Notes under the pieces: generated by a model
The model's input: only the letters and a program-made list of their open reading frames with translations
Told to the model about the DNA's origin: nothing
The model's database searches: none
Assembly (NCBI GenBank): GCA_902589395.1
Contig: CACIST010000002.1
Location: forward strand, 62,001 to 126,000
DNA from: an uncultured Pelagibacteraceae bacterium
GTDB taxonomy: Bacteria; Pseudomonadota; Alphaproteobacteria; Pelagibacterales; Pelagibacteraceae
Reading direction: 5' to 3'
Length of the DNA: 64,000 nt
Part shown: positions 34,370 through 47,949 of the stretch, piece by piece
How positions within the stretch are numbered: the first letter of the stretch is position 1
Layout: each line of letters begins with the position of its first letter
Made by a program: the position numbers and the translations under genes

Positions 34370-36205
34370 TTACTCGTGAAAGTAATTATATATCTTTTTT
34401 GCAACTTTTTCCTCAACTCCCTCAACTGTTTTTATCTCATCTAAGCTTGCAGATTCAACTGCTCTGGCTGAGCCAAAGTGATTTAAAAGTGCTCTTTTTC
34501 TAATAGATCCAATTCCATCAATTTGATCAAGTAAAGACTTACTAATACCTTTCTTTCTCTTCGCTCTGTGGGCACTTATTGCAAATCTATGAGACTCGTC
34601 TCTTAATCTCTGTAAAAAAAAGAGGGTAGGGTCATTTTTTTCAAACTTAAATTCTTTACCATTATGAAAAAAGGTTTCATTACCACTATTTCTAAATTTA
34701 CCTTTTGCGATTGCTATCATTGGAATATCATGTAATCCTAATTCATTAAGTGTTTCTCTAGCTACTGAGTATTGTCCTTTCCCACCGTCAACTATTACTA
34801 AGTCTGGCATTGTTAAATAATTATCTTTTTCTTGAACAGCTCTTTTAAATCTTCTATTTAAAACTTCTCGCATCATTCCATAATCATCTTGCTCATTTTT
34901 CTTAATTTTAATATTAAATTTTCTATACCTTTTTTTAATAAAACCTTCATCACCAAAAGTAATGAGTGCACCAACACTATTAGTTCCTTGAATATGACTA
35001 TTGTCATAAACCTCAACTAGATTAATATTATTTTCTAGATTAAATTTTTTAGAAACATTTTCAAATAACTCTTTATTATTTTGGCTTTCATAAATTTTTC
35101 TATTTAGGCTATCTTTTGCATTTTTTAGAGCTTGATTTACAACTTTTAGTTTAGAACCTCTTTTTGCAACAGAAATATTTATTTCTTTATTTTCTTTTTG
35201 GGAAAGTGTTTTTTCAATTAGGACTTTTTCCTTTATTTCATTACTTAAGATAATGGAACTTGGCACACTTTTATTTTCATAAAATTGAGAAACAAAAGAA
35301 TTCAAAATTTCTTTTAGATTATCGTCTGGGTCATGTTTAGGAAAAAAGGCTTGGTTTCCCCAGTTTTGTTTTGATCTATAGAAAAATACTTGAATACAAG
35401 TCTTACCAGACTCTTTGTATCCAGCTATAACATCTGCTTCAACTAAATTTGCCTCATTTATTCTTTGAGATGATTGAATAATATTTAAAGATTTAATTCT
35501 ATCCCTCAATATTGCAGCTTTTTCAAAATCTAAATCAGAACTTGCTTTTTCCATTTGTCCTGACAAATTTTTTTGTATCTTTCTTGATTTACCAGATACG
35601 AATTCAATCGCGCTCTCTACTGATAGCTTATAATCATCTTTTTCTATGTATCCAACGCATGGCCCAGAACATCTCTTGATTTGATAAAGGATGCACGGTC
35701 TTTCTCTTTTTTTAAATACTGTATCATCACAAACTCTTAGTTGAAAAATTTTCTGAATCATTTTAATAGTCCAATTTGCAGATCCAGCTGAAGCAAATGG
35801 TCCAAAGTAAAAACCGTCTCTAGTTTTTTTTCCTCTATGTCTTCTAATTTGAGGCCATTTATCCTCATTTCCAATAAAAATAAACGGAAATGATTTGTCA
35901 TCCCGTAAAAGTATATTGAATTTCGGTTTATATTTTTTTATTAAGTTTGCTTCTAAAAGAAGTGCTTCACTCTCATTAGAGGTACTTGTGATCTCAATTT
36001 TCCTTGTTTGAGATAGCATTCTCTCAGTTCTAATAATATGATTTTTTTCCGAAACATAACTCTTTAATCTGTTAGGTAAATTTTTTGCTTTACCAACATA
36101 AAGTATCACATTTTTTTCATTTAACATTCTGTATACACCAGGAAGCTTGGGTATAAGTGGTAGCTCTTTTTTAATTGCTTCTTTACCTATATCAGAGCTG
36201 ATCAT
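34370..36205 (-). CDS. uvrC: excinuclease ABC subunit C
   Basis: Dual-incision nuclease of nucleotide excision repair. The GIY-YIG domain is [27 protein letters not shown]. The UVR motif ([18 protein letters not shown]), the RNase H-like C-terminal nuclease ([25 protein letters not shown]) and a final helix-hairpin-helix pair follow. Length is 611 residues from the ATG at 36205, which overlaps folB by 14 bp. The uvrB gene lies three genes upstream in the same direction. Confidence 0.96.
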   Translation of the reverse strand: MISSDIGKEAIKKELPLIPKLPGVYRMLNEKNVILYVGKAKNLPNRLKSYVSEKNHIIRTERMLSQTRKIEITSTSNESEALLLEANLIKKYKPKFNILLRDDKSFPFIFIGNEDKWPQIRRHRGKKTRDGFYFGPFASAGSANWTIKMIQKIFQLRVCDDTVFKKRERPCILYQIKRCSGPCVGYIEKDDYKLSVESAIEFVSGKSRKIQKNLSGQMEKASSDLDFEKAAILRDRIKSLNIIQSSQRINEANLVEADVIAGYKESGKTCIQVFFYRSKQNWGNQAFFPKHDPDDNLKEILNSFVSQFYENKSVPSSIILSNEIKEKVLIEKTLSQKENKEINISVAKRGSKLKVVNQALKNAKDSLNRKIYESQNNKELFENVSKKFNLENNINLVEVYDNSHIQGTNSVGALITFGDEGFIKKRYRKFNIKIKKNEQDDYGMMREVLNRRFKRAVQEKDNYLTMPDLVIVDGGKGQYSVARETLNELGLHDIPMIAIAKGKFRNSGNETFFHNGKEFKFEKNDPTLFFLQRLRDESHRFAISAHRAKRKKGISKSLLDQIDGIGSIRKRALLNHFGSARAVESASLDEIKTVEGVEEKVAKKIYNYFHE

Positions 36206-36617
36206 GACTTCTTTTTTTTGAAATTTGAATACCAACGGATGAGCAATCTTTCATGATTTCTAATTTCTCAATTTGAAGACTTATTTTATCAATTCTTCCA
36301 TCTTTAAATAGTTCATCGAATACATCTTCCGCTAATGTTTCAAGAAAATTATAATGTTTATTTTTGATAAGTTTCTTTATCAATCTTACAATTTTCGCAT
36401 AATTTACTATTGATTTAATATCCCTATCATTTGAAGGCTTTTTATCTTCGTAGTTTACTTCTAAATTAAATTTAACTTTTTGGGGAGCCTCTTTTTCAAA
36501 ATCAAAATAACCAAGTTTTAAATTTAAAATAAGTTCTTTGATAAGAACTTTCTTTTCATAATTGAAAAGGCTTTTGATTTTATCAATCTTTACAATTTTT
36601 AAATCATTTTTTTTCAT
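36192..36617 (-). CDS. folB: dihydroneopterin aldolase
   Basis: Folate-synthesis aldolase/epimerase. Recognisable elements are [20 protein letters not shown] (about residues 33-52), [13 protein letters not shown], and [15 protein letters not shown] with its family glutamate. Length of 141 residues includes a lysine-rich N-terminal extension. It overlaps uvrC downstream and the hydrolase gene upstream (ATGA). The adjacent pteridine-reductase-like gene supports the folate role. Confidence 0.88.
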   Translation of the reverse strand: MKKNDLKIVKIDKIKSLFNYEKKVLIKELILNLKLGYFDFEKEAPQKVKFNLEVNYEDKKPSNDRDIKSIVNYAKIVRLIKKLIKNKHYNFLETLAEDVFDELFKDGRIDKISLQIEKLEIMKDCSSVGIQISKKRSHDQL

Positions 36618-37534
36618 ATTCTAGATCCTATATATTCTAATATAACTGGATTGTAATATTGAAAACAGGTTGCCTGATCCATACTATGTCCATCTTTAAC
36701 TTTAAATTTATCTGATTTATTTTTCCCTAATTTAAAACATTTTTTTCCATCAATTGTATAATCTTTAGATATAACAACTCTTTTCATTCCATCAATTTGA
36801 TCTAACCAATCAGAAGTCAATCCTTCAAAAGGATCTTTTGGATGAGTAAAAGCCAATAGTGGAACTTTAAGATTTTTTAATATTTCATCATTATATTGGG
36901 ATCTTAAATCGTATTGTGCAGGTTTTTTTTCTTTAAATTTAGCTAAACCTTCTTCTAATCCTAATTTTGATATCTTATACTTCTTACTTAGTCTATCAAA
37001 GCACGCTTGCATATAAGCTATTCCTCCCCCAGCTTTGTCAGGATATCTTGAAAAGAATAGTAGAGTTGTTAATCCACCACAAGAATGTCCAGTGACAAAT
37101 ATCTGTTTTCTAGGAACGCCTAGAGAAACTAGTTTTTCTACTAACTCTAAATTTTGTTCTACTCTTTTGTCTAACTTTGATTTGCCTTCGTATGGTTTTT
37201 TTGAAAACCACCATTTTTTTCCCATATCACCTACTATTTTATGTGCACATAAATTATAGAGCATAATTTTTTTTCCATTTATTTCTTCATCTATTAATGA
37301 AACACGGTTTCTAATTTGGTCTATAGATGTACAAAAATTTTGTTTTCCATCAAAATTACTTTGACCATGGTTATTGATTAAAATGATTTTATTGGTCGGA
37401 TCGTCAATTGTTGATAATTTAGTTACTTTAAATTTCTTTGATAAAAATCCATCTTTCTTAATATTGTGACCATCAGCAAAAGATGTTGATATTGTCAGAA
37501 TAAATATAGATAAAAATAAGTATAAATTTTTCAT
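36614..37534 (-). CDS. secreted alpha/beta-hydrolase, unknown substrate
   Basis: A 306-residue protein with a signal peptide (residues 1-20, [20 protein letters not shown]) and an alpha/beta-hydrolase fold. The nucleophile elbow is GHSCGG inside VTGHSCGGLTTLLFFSRYP. A later aspartate (THPKDPFEGL) and histidine (KDGHSMDQ) are candidates for the triad. The substrate is unknown. The ATG at 37534 overlaps the SDR stop (ATGA), and the gene sits oddly between folate genes in the uvrB-uvrC cluster. Confidence 0.8.
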   Translation of the reverse strand: MKNLYLFLSIFILTISTSFADGHNIKKDGFLSKKFKVTKLSTIDDPTNKIILINNHGQSNFDGKQNFCTSIDQIRNRVSLIDEEINGKKIMLYNLCAHKIVGDMGKKWWFSKKPYEGKSKLDKRVEQNLELVEKLVSLGVPRKQIFVTGHSCGGLTTLLFFSRYPDKAGGGIAYMQACFDRLSKKYKISKLGLEEGLAKFKEKKPAQYDLRSQYNDEILKNLKVPLLAFTHPKDPFEGLTSDWLDQIDGMKRVVISKDYTIDGKKCFKLGKNKSDKFKVKDGHSMDQATCFQYYNPVILEYIGSRI

Positions 37535-38267
37535 TCTTTTCCACCCATTATGTCTGGAGTTTGCCAATTTAAGTTTTGACCACTATCTATTGCCAATACT
37601 TGTCCAGTAATAGATATATTTTTAATAAAAAAGTCTACCGCGTTGCATATTTGCTGAACATCTACTTGTCTTTTGAGAGGTGTTGCCATGTATTGTTTTT
37701 TAAAATGTTTTTCACTTTGCCTCTTGTTTTTAATTGTAGGACCAGGGGCAATTCCATTAACTCTTATTTTTGGCGCCAAACTCATGGCACTAGTTTTTGT
37801 AAGGGTATAAAGTCCAGTTTTACTTATGGTATATGAAAAAAAATAGGGAGTAAGTTTAAAAACTCTTTGATCAATTATATTTATTATATTATTGTTTTTA
37901 CTCTTAATATTTTTAGCAAATTCTTTTGACAAAAGCGCAGGTGTTCTTAGATTTGTTCTTAAATGTTGCCCCCAACTATCCGTGTTAAAGTTTTCTAATT
38001 TATCATTTTCAAACAGAGAAGCATTATTTATCAAACAGTCAAAATATTTTAATTTGGATTTTGCAAATTTAACAATCTTATTTACATCACTTTCAACACT
38101 TAGATCTCCTTTAATCAAATAAACTTTCGTACCATTTATAGATAATTCTTTTTTAAGTTTTTCAGCCTTTACTTTTGATTTGTTATAATGAATTACGATT
38201 TCTATTCCCTTGCCTGAAAGTTTCCTAGCTATGGCAGCACCAATTCTAGTGGCTCCGCCAGTAATTA

Positions 38268-38286
<19 letters not shown>
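37531..38286 (-). CDS. short-chain dehydrogenase, pteridine-reductase (FolM)-like
   Basis: Classical SDR of 251 residues. The cofactor motif is [12 protein letters not shown] (residues 9-20), followed by INNAS, the catalytic YTISK (about residues 152-156) and the [13 protein letters not shown]-terminus. The TGGATRIG motif and proximity to folB suggest dihydromonapterin or dihydropteridine reductase activity, as in FolM; this is inference. It overlaps uvrB by 19 bp and the hydrolase by 4 bp. Confidence 0.82.
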
Positions 38287-42677
<4,391 letters not shown>

Positions 42678-42688
42678 TTCTGTGAAAA

Positions 42689-43072
42689 TTATTTAGTTTT
42701 TTTCTTTTTCTCTAAACCAAATAATGGAGAGTTTCTAAATCTTAAAACAAGAATTGCTATAGCAATTAAAACAATGGCACCTGCTTCATATAATAATACT
42801 TCTGGATTAATTGATTTTCCTTGTAAAATTATAAATCTAGAAAGGGCAGTAATTGCAATAAATAATGGTAGAGTTATTTGAATTGACTGACTTTCCCAAA
42901 ATACTCTTACCATTGCTAAAACTTCTAGGTACAGGAAAAGTAAAAGCAAATCAGCCAAAGTAACTTTTTGAACAACTATCATTTGATATATTTCGATACC
43001 AAATGCTATAACTGTAGCAGCAAGTATAATTACCAAAGCTATTAATTGGATTTGTTTTACTATATTTTCCAT
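42689..43072 (-). CDS. PsiE-like four-helix membrane protein
   Basis: A 127-residue protein with four hydrophobic helices. The central DLLLLFLYLEVLAMVRVFWE segment resembles the phosphate-starvation-inducible PsiE family, and the tail is lysine-rich (GLEKKKKTK). Function in the family is poorly defined. It lies 24 bp after trxB on the same strand. No Pho box could be confirmed upstream. Confidence 0.75.
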   Translation of the reverse strand: MENIVKQIQLIALVIILAATVIAFGIEIYQMIVVQKVTLADLLLLFLYLEVLAMVRVFWESQSIQITLPLFIAITALSRFIILQGKSINPEVLLYEAGAIVLIAIAILVLRFRNSPLFGLEKKKKTK

Positions 43073-43096
43073 GGATAACTTATAAATGATCTTAAA

Positions 43097-44044
43097 TTAA
43101 TTTGAAGCTAAATATTTTTCTGCTTCTAGAGCAGCCATACAGCCCATTCCTGCTGCTGTTACTGCTTGTCTAAAAATTTTGTCTTTAACATCTCCTGCAG
43201 CATAAACACCTGGAACATTTGTTTCAGTAGAATCACTTTTTGTAATTAGATAACCTGTATTGTCCATTTCTAATTGATCTTTAAATAGTGAAGTAGCAGG
43301 GTCATGACCAATAGCTATAAATAAACCATCAATTTTTAGCTCTGACATTTCATTAGTTTTAGTATTTTTAATTTTTAAACCTTTTACATTTCTCGGATCT
43401 TCATCCCCAATCACTTCTTCAACAACAGAGTCCCAGATAATTTCAATTTTTTTGTTTTCCATTAATTTTTTTTGCAAAAGTTTTTCTGCTCTAAGTTCAT
43501 TTCTTCTGTGAATTAGCTGCACTTTTGATGCAAATTTTGTAAGAAACATTGCCTCCTCAACTGCTGCATTACCACCTCCAACTACTGCTACTGTTTTATC
43601 TTTAAAAAAGAAACCATCACATGTTGCACATGCCGAAACTCCAAATCCTTTAAATTTTTCTTCTGACTCAATGTTTAACCATCTTGCTTGAGCACCTGTT
43701 GAAATTATAATTGAGTCTGCAGTATATTTTTGCCCACCATCGCCTATCGCTTCAAAAGGTTTAGATTTTAAATTTACTGATTGAATATGATCTTCAACTA
43801 AATCAGTTCCCACTGCTTTTGCTTGCTCTCTCATTTGTTCCATTAACCATGGTCCTTGTATAACATCAGCAAAACCTGGATAGTTCTCAACATCAGTTGT
43901 AATTGTTAGTTGACCACCTGGCTGCATTCCTGCAACTAGCATTGGTTTAAGCATAGCTCTTGCTGCATAAACTGCAGCAGTGTATCCCGCTGGACCAGAT
44001 CCAATTATTAACACTTTTGTATGTTTAGTTGGTTTTTCACTCAT
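43097..44044 (-). CDS. trxB: thioredoxin reductase
   Basis: NADPH-dependent flavoprotein that keeps thioredoxin reduced. FAD motif IIGSGPAGYTAAVYAARA (residues 13-30), redox-active CATC in GVSACATCDGFFF, NADPH motif VVGGGNAAVEEA, and C-terminal AAGDVKDKIFRQAVTAAG. Length is 315 residues. It is divergent from the ELM1-like gene across only 20 bp. Confidence 0.97.
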   Translation of the reverse strand: MSEKPTKHTKVLIIGSGPAGYTAAVYAARAMLKPMLVAGMQPGGQLTITTDVENYPGFADVIQGPWLMEQMREQAKAVGTDLVEDHIQSVNLKSKPFEAIGDGGQKYTADSIIISTGAQARWLNIESEEKFKGFGVSACATCDGFFFKDKTVAVVGGGNAAVEEAMFLTKFASKVQLIHRRNELRAEKLLQKKLMENKKIEIIWDSVVEEVIGDEDPRNVKGLKIKNTKTNEMSELKIDGLFIAIGHDPATSLFKDQLEMDNTGYLITKSDSTETNVPGVYAAGDVKDKIFRQAVTAAGMGCMAALEAEKYLASN

Positions 44045-44064
44045 AGAGGTCTATATAGTTAATA

Positions 44065-45009
44065 ATGAGCAAATTAAAAGGTATTTTATTGACCGAGGGT
44101 ATGCACGGAATGCTGAGCCAGGTTGAAGGCTTAGCTAAAGCTTTAGAAATAGAATTTACTCACCACAAGGTTGAACTAAATAATTTTTGGAAGTTAATTC
44201 CGCCAAAATTTACGCCAATTTCTCAAAGTGTTTATAAAAAAATAAATTACACAGATTATGATTTTATAATATCATGCGGCCGAAAAAGTATAATTCCATC
44301 TATCCATTTAAAAAGTATTTCAAACAAAAAAGTTTTAAATATCCATATTCAAGATCCGAAAATAAACTTAAATTACTTTGATTTTATAGTAGCCCCAGAA
44401 CATGATGGAATTAACGGGCCCAATGTCATTACTACTAAAGGGGCTCTCCATTATCTTAAAGAAAGTGAAATAGTTGAGCATAAGAATTATTTAAACTCTT
44501 TTATCAAAAAAGATGACAGAAAAATCTGGTGCTTGATAATGGGTGGGCCCACAAAATACTATGATTATTCAACAAAAAATATGAAACATATTTTTTCAAT
44601 ATTTTACAAACTTTTGAAAAAACATGAATTTCAACTTGTTGTGATACCATCAATGAGAACTCCACTTAATACTATTCACTATGCAAAAGAATTTTTTGGC
44701 GAAAATCATACTGTTGTAATGAACGTTGAGAAAAAAGCTTACTTATCAGCTCTAGCTATTTCTGAAAATATTGTTGTTACATGTGACTCTAGCTCAATGA
44801 TTTCAGAAGCTGCTTTAACTGGAAAACCAGTTTATATTGCAAATATTTTGCCTAGAAAAAATGATATAAGATTCCAAAGATTTAGAAATTTATTTAGAGA
44901 ATTAAATATCACAAGAAACTTGGGGGAAGATATGGAAACTTGGACTTATCAAAAACTTGATGAAGCAAATAGAGTAGCAAAAATCATAAAAGAGAGATTA
45001 AATATCTAA
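44065..45009 (+). CDS. ELM1-family protein (mitochondrial-fission-protein-like, glycosyltransferase-like fold)
   Basis: A 314-residue protein matching the DUF1022/ELM1 family, named from the plant mitochondrial fission factor. It has EGMHGMLSQVEGLAKAL near the start and the ISCGRKSIIPSIHLK segment. It also has HIQDPKINLNYFDFIVAPEHDG, LIMGGPTKYY and VTCDSSSMISEAALTGKPVY, the last resembling nucleotide-sugar binding in GT-B glycosyltransferases. Bacterial function is not established. It overlaps the next gene by one base (TAATG). Confidence 0.82.
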   Translation: MSKLKGILLTEGMHGMLSQVEGLAKALEIEFTHHKVELNNFWKLIPPKFTPISQSVYKKINYTDYDFIISCGRKSIIPSIHLKSISNKKVLNIHIQDPKINLNYFDFIVAPEHDGINGPNVITTKGALHYLKESEIVEHKNYLNSFIKKDDRKIWCLIMGGPTKYYDYSTKNMKHIFSIFYKLLKKHEFQLVVIPSMRTPLNTIHYAKEFFGENHTVVMNVEKKAYLSALAISENIVVTCDSSSMISEAALTGKPVYIANILPRKNDIRFQRFRNLFRELNITRNLGEDMETWTYQKLDEANRVAKIIKERLNI

Positions 45010-45674
45010 TGTCCTATTTAAATTCAATTCTTAATGATTCAAAAAAATTTGACAGTCCTTTCGTACATTGGGAATTAAACAAGCCTCTTACAGATGAACA
45101 AATAAATGAAATAGTTTCAGCTGATATCACCGATCCTGCAAAACATAATCTCAATTATGATGGTACTAGAGCTATAGATGGAGGAGAAGGAAAATTTAGG
45201 GAAGGTATTTCAGATGGTGGGAAGGCCTTAAAATTTAGATGTTTTGTCACCAAAGAAAATAGTAATGAATTCCCAGGACTTACTAATTTAATCAAAGAAC
45301 TTCAAAATAAAAAAACATATCAAAAAATATCTGAATTAATTAATAAAGACCTATCAAATTCCTATGTAAGAGTTGAAGTAATTTGTGATCGTGAGGGTTT
45401 CTGGTTAAAACCACATTGTGATATCAAAGAGAAACTTATGTCGTGCTTGTTATTTGTTAACAAACATAATGAAAGTGAAGATTTAGGAACTGATTTTTAT
45501 GATAATGATTTAAAACTAATAAAAACATTGCCTTATAAAGATAATTATGGATATTTTTTTTCAAGTGGGCCTGATACTTGGCATGGAATGGAAAAAAAAG
45601 AAATAATTAAAGAGAGAAGATGCTTACAAGTAAATTACGTTACTTTTAAAACTGATTGGAAGGTAGAAGATTAA
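45009..45674 (+). CDS. 2-oxoglutarate/Fe(II)-type oxygenase-like protein
   Basis: A 221-residue protein with a likely double-stranded beta-helix iron site. It has HCD (His-x-Asp) in WLKPHCDIKEKLM (about residues 134-146), the distal histidine in DTWHGMEKK, and a downstream arginine (RRCLQVNY) that would bind 2-oxoglutarate. The substrate is unknown. It follows the ELM1-like gene with coupled start and stop, suggesting a joint role. Its stop shares TTAA with the Anbu stop. Confidence 0.7.
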   Translation: MSYLNSILNDSKKFDSPFVHWELNKPLTDEQINEIVSADITDPAKHNLNYDGTRAIDGGEGKFREGISDGGKALKFRCFVTKENSNEFPGLTNLIKELQNKKTYQKISELINKDLSNSYVRVEVICDREGFWLKPHCDIKEKLMSCLLFVNKHNESEDLGTDFYDNDLKLIKTLPYKDNYGYFFSSGPDTWHGMEKKEIIKERRCLQVNYVTFKTDWKVED

Positions 45675-46396
45675 TCTTCCCAATCGAATCTAGGAAAAGT
45701 GTCAAAAACTTTAAAAATTCCCTCAGACCAAGTATTACAAACTTTCGAATAATCCTCATCATTTAAACTTAAACATTTTAAAGAAGCTAATTTATTTTCA
45801 TCTTTTTTATAAATTGCAAAATCTATTGGTGGCCCTACAGTTAAATCACTTTTTAAAGTTGAATCCATGGATATTAAAGCACATCTAGATGCATCTCCAA
45901 TTGATACATTTGGTTTAATAACTCTATCTAGTATTGGTTTTCCATATTTAACTTCACCAATAACAAGATAGGGTTTACTGTCTGCTGGTCTTATATAATT
46001 TCCTTGAGGATAAATAAGATAGAGTTCTGTTTTTTGTCCTTTTATTTGCCCACCAATAATAAAAGTGGAACCTAAAAGCACATTATCAGTGTTAATTCCC
46101 TGAGGAGAAGAGTGCTCAATATTTAAAGATCCAACATATGAAGCTATTTGTTCAAAATCTTTGCAAGTATTTAAATTCATTATTCCAGATGAACTACCTA
46201 AATCTTTTTCGATTGATTTATAGACTGCCTGTGATGTTCCTAAATTTCCTGATGTAACAATTACTATTGTTCTATCCCCAACATCATGTGTAAACATTTT
46301 AGAATATATATTTACATTATCCAAACCGGCGTTAGTCCTGGAGTCTGATGCAAATACTAGTCCTTCGTTTGTTTTAATTCCTATACAATATGTCAT
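45671..46396 (-). CDS. Anbu (bacterial proteasome-type peptidase)
   Basis: Ntn-hydrolase related to HslV and proteasome beta subunits. The start at 46396 gives MTYCIGIKTNEGLVFASDSR, so removal of Met exposes the catalytic threonine. The next in-frame start, a TTG at 46402, would bury it. Asp and Ser of SDSRTNAG and the later CALISMDSTLKSDLTVGPP segment are typical of Anbu. Length of 241 residues is normal. Anbu genes usually sit with a circularly permuted ATP-grasp, an alpha-E protein and a transglutaminase-like protein. Only the ATP-grasp is adjacent here, and it is divergent. Confidence 0.92.
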   Translation of the reverse strand: MTYCIGIKTNEGLVFASDSRTNAGLDNVNIYSKMFTHDVGDRTIVIVTSGNLGTSQAVYKSIEKDLGSSSGIMNLNTCKDFEQIASYVGSLNIEHSSPQGINTDNVLLGSTFIIGGQIKGQKTELYLIYPQGNYIRPADSKPYLVIGEVKYGKPILDRVIKPNVSIGDASRCALISMDSTLKSDLTVGPPIDFAIYKKDENKLASLKCLSLNDEDYSKVCNTWSEGIFKVFDTFPRFDWED

Positions 46397-46503
46397 GACC
46401 AATTCTTATTTAAAAAAGCCATATTTTTCAAACCTTTTATGTCATAGCTGATATTTAATTTTAGCATTTGTTTTGCAAATTTATTTAATAAAAAATCTTA
46501 TAT
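46397..46503. other. divergent intergenic region Anbu / ATP-grasp
   Basis: A 107-bp AT-rich spacer that must carry both promoters. I see no convincing -35/-10 pair with correct spacing, no strong palindrome and no small frame. Confidence 0.5.
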
Positions 46504-47949
46504 ATGGTTACTTCGTTTTGGAAAAACTATGATGCTAAGTCCGCATATGACGGATATTTGACAGAAGATAACAAGCTTAGAAAGCATGCTAGAATAATGT
46601 CAGGTATTCTGGAAAGGCATGGAAAAAAAAAATTACAGGAAATTGAAAAAAATTGTCAAAGCACAATAAGTGCAAGAGGTATAAATTTTAGAGTTTATGC
46701 TGCGAATAATAGAGCAGAGGAAAAAAAGTGGCCCTTAGATATTATCCCTAGAATCATACCCAAGTCTCAATGGAATAAAATATCAAGAGGATTAACCCAA
46801 AGGGTAAAAGCATTAAACTTATTTATTGATGATGTTTATAACAAGAAAAAAATTTTTAAGGATAAAGTTATACCTAGGGATTTGATATTCAATTCACCAT
46901 ACTATTTGAAAGAATGCGAAGGATTTTCACCAAAGTATAAAGCTTGGGCAAACATTTCAGGTATAGATTTAATAAGAAATTATAATGGAGAGTATTTAGT
47001 CCTTGAAGATAATTTACGCGTTCCCTCTGGAGTGTCATACATGCTAGAAAATAGAATGGTTATGAGGGATGTATTTCCAGAATTATTCACAAGATACAAA
47101 GTTTCATCAGTCCATCAATATTCTAACAAACTCTACCAAAGTATGGTTGAGTGTATTCCAAAAAAAACAGATAATCCACATATGGTTGTATTGACACCAG
47201 GTATTTATAATTCTGCTTATTTTGAACATTCGTTCTTAGCAGAACAAATGGGAATAGCTCTTGTAGAGGGTAAAGATCTGTTTGTTGAAAATGATAATGT
47301 CTATATGAAAACTGTTAAAGGTAAATTAAAAGTTGATTGTATTTACAGAAGATTAGATGACACATTTCTTGATCCAAAAGTGTTTAATAAAAGTTCTCTA
47401 ATTGGGGTCCCTGGATTATTCAAATGTTGGAAAAAAGGGAATGTTGGAATAATTAATGCAATTGGAACAGGTGTAGCAGATGATAAAGCTGTTTACGCTT
47501 ATGTAAATAAAATGATTGTTTACTATTTAGGAGAACAGCCAAAATTAAACCAAGTAGAAACATTTTTATGTGAAAAAAAAGTTCACAGACAGCATGTGAT
47601 TGAAAATATATCTAAGTTAGTTGTCAAACCTGCAAATGCCTCTGGAGGATATGGTATAATGATAGGTCCTAAAGCTCCAAAAAAAGAGAGAGAAGAAATG
47701 ATAAAAAAAATTAAACAAAATCCAAGAGAATTTGTAGCACAACCTCTGGAGATATTATCAACGATTCCAACAATCTCTGAAAACGGAATAGAGCCTAGGC
47801 ATTTAGATTTAAGACCGTTTATATTAAATGGCAAGTCTACTTATGTTACAATGGGAGGACTTACTAGAGTTGCATTAAGAAAAGGAAGTACTATTGTTAA
47901 TAGTTCACAAGGTGGAGGCTCAAAGGATACGATGGTTGTTGAAACCTAA
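46504..47949 (+). CDS. circularly permuted ATP-grasp protein (Anbu-associated, COG2308-like)
   Basis: A 481-residue protein with the family pattern of circularly permuted ATP-grasp enzymes. It has [20 protein letters not shown] near residue 60 and [20 protein letters not shown]. It also has [17 protein letters not shown], a carboxylate-ligase-like [15 protein letters not shown] loop and the C-terminal [12 protein letters not shown]. These enzymes probably form an amide or peptide bond, but the product is not known. It is divergent from Anbu across 107 bp. Its stop overlaps the carB stop, so no alpha-E or transglutaminase gene follows. Confidence 0.9.
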   Translation: MVTSFWKNYDAKSAYDGYLTEDNKLRKHARIMSGILERHGKKKLQEIEKNCQSTISARGINFRVYAANNRAEEKKWPLDIIPRIIPKSQWNKISRGLTQRVKALNLFIDDVYNKKKIFKDKVIPRDLIFNSPYYLKECEGFSPKYKAWANISGIDLIRNYNGEYLVLEDNLRVPSGVSYMLENRMVMRDVFPELFTRYKVSSVHQYSNKLYQSMVECIPKKTDNPHMVVLTPGIYNSAYFEHSFLAEQMGIALVEGKDLFVENDNVYMKTVKGKLKVDCIYRRLDDTFLDPKVFNKSSLIGVPGLFKCWKKGNVGIINAIGTGVADDKAVYAYVNKMIVYYLGEQPKLNQVETFLCEKKVHRQHVIENISKLVVKPANASGGYGIMIGPKAPKKEREEMIKKIKQNPREFVAQPLEILSTIPTISENGIEPRHLDLRPFILNGKSTYVTMGGLTRVALRKGSTIVNSSQGGGSKDTMVVET

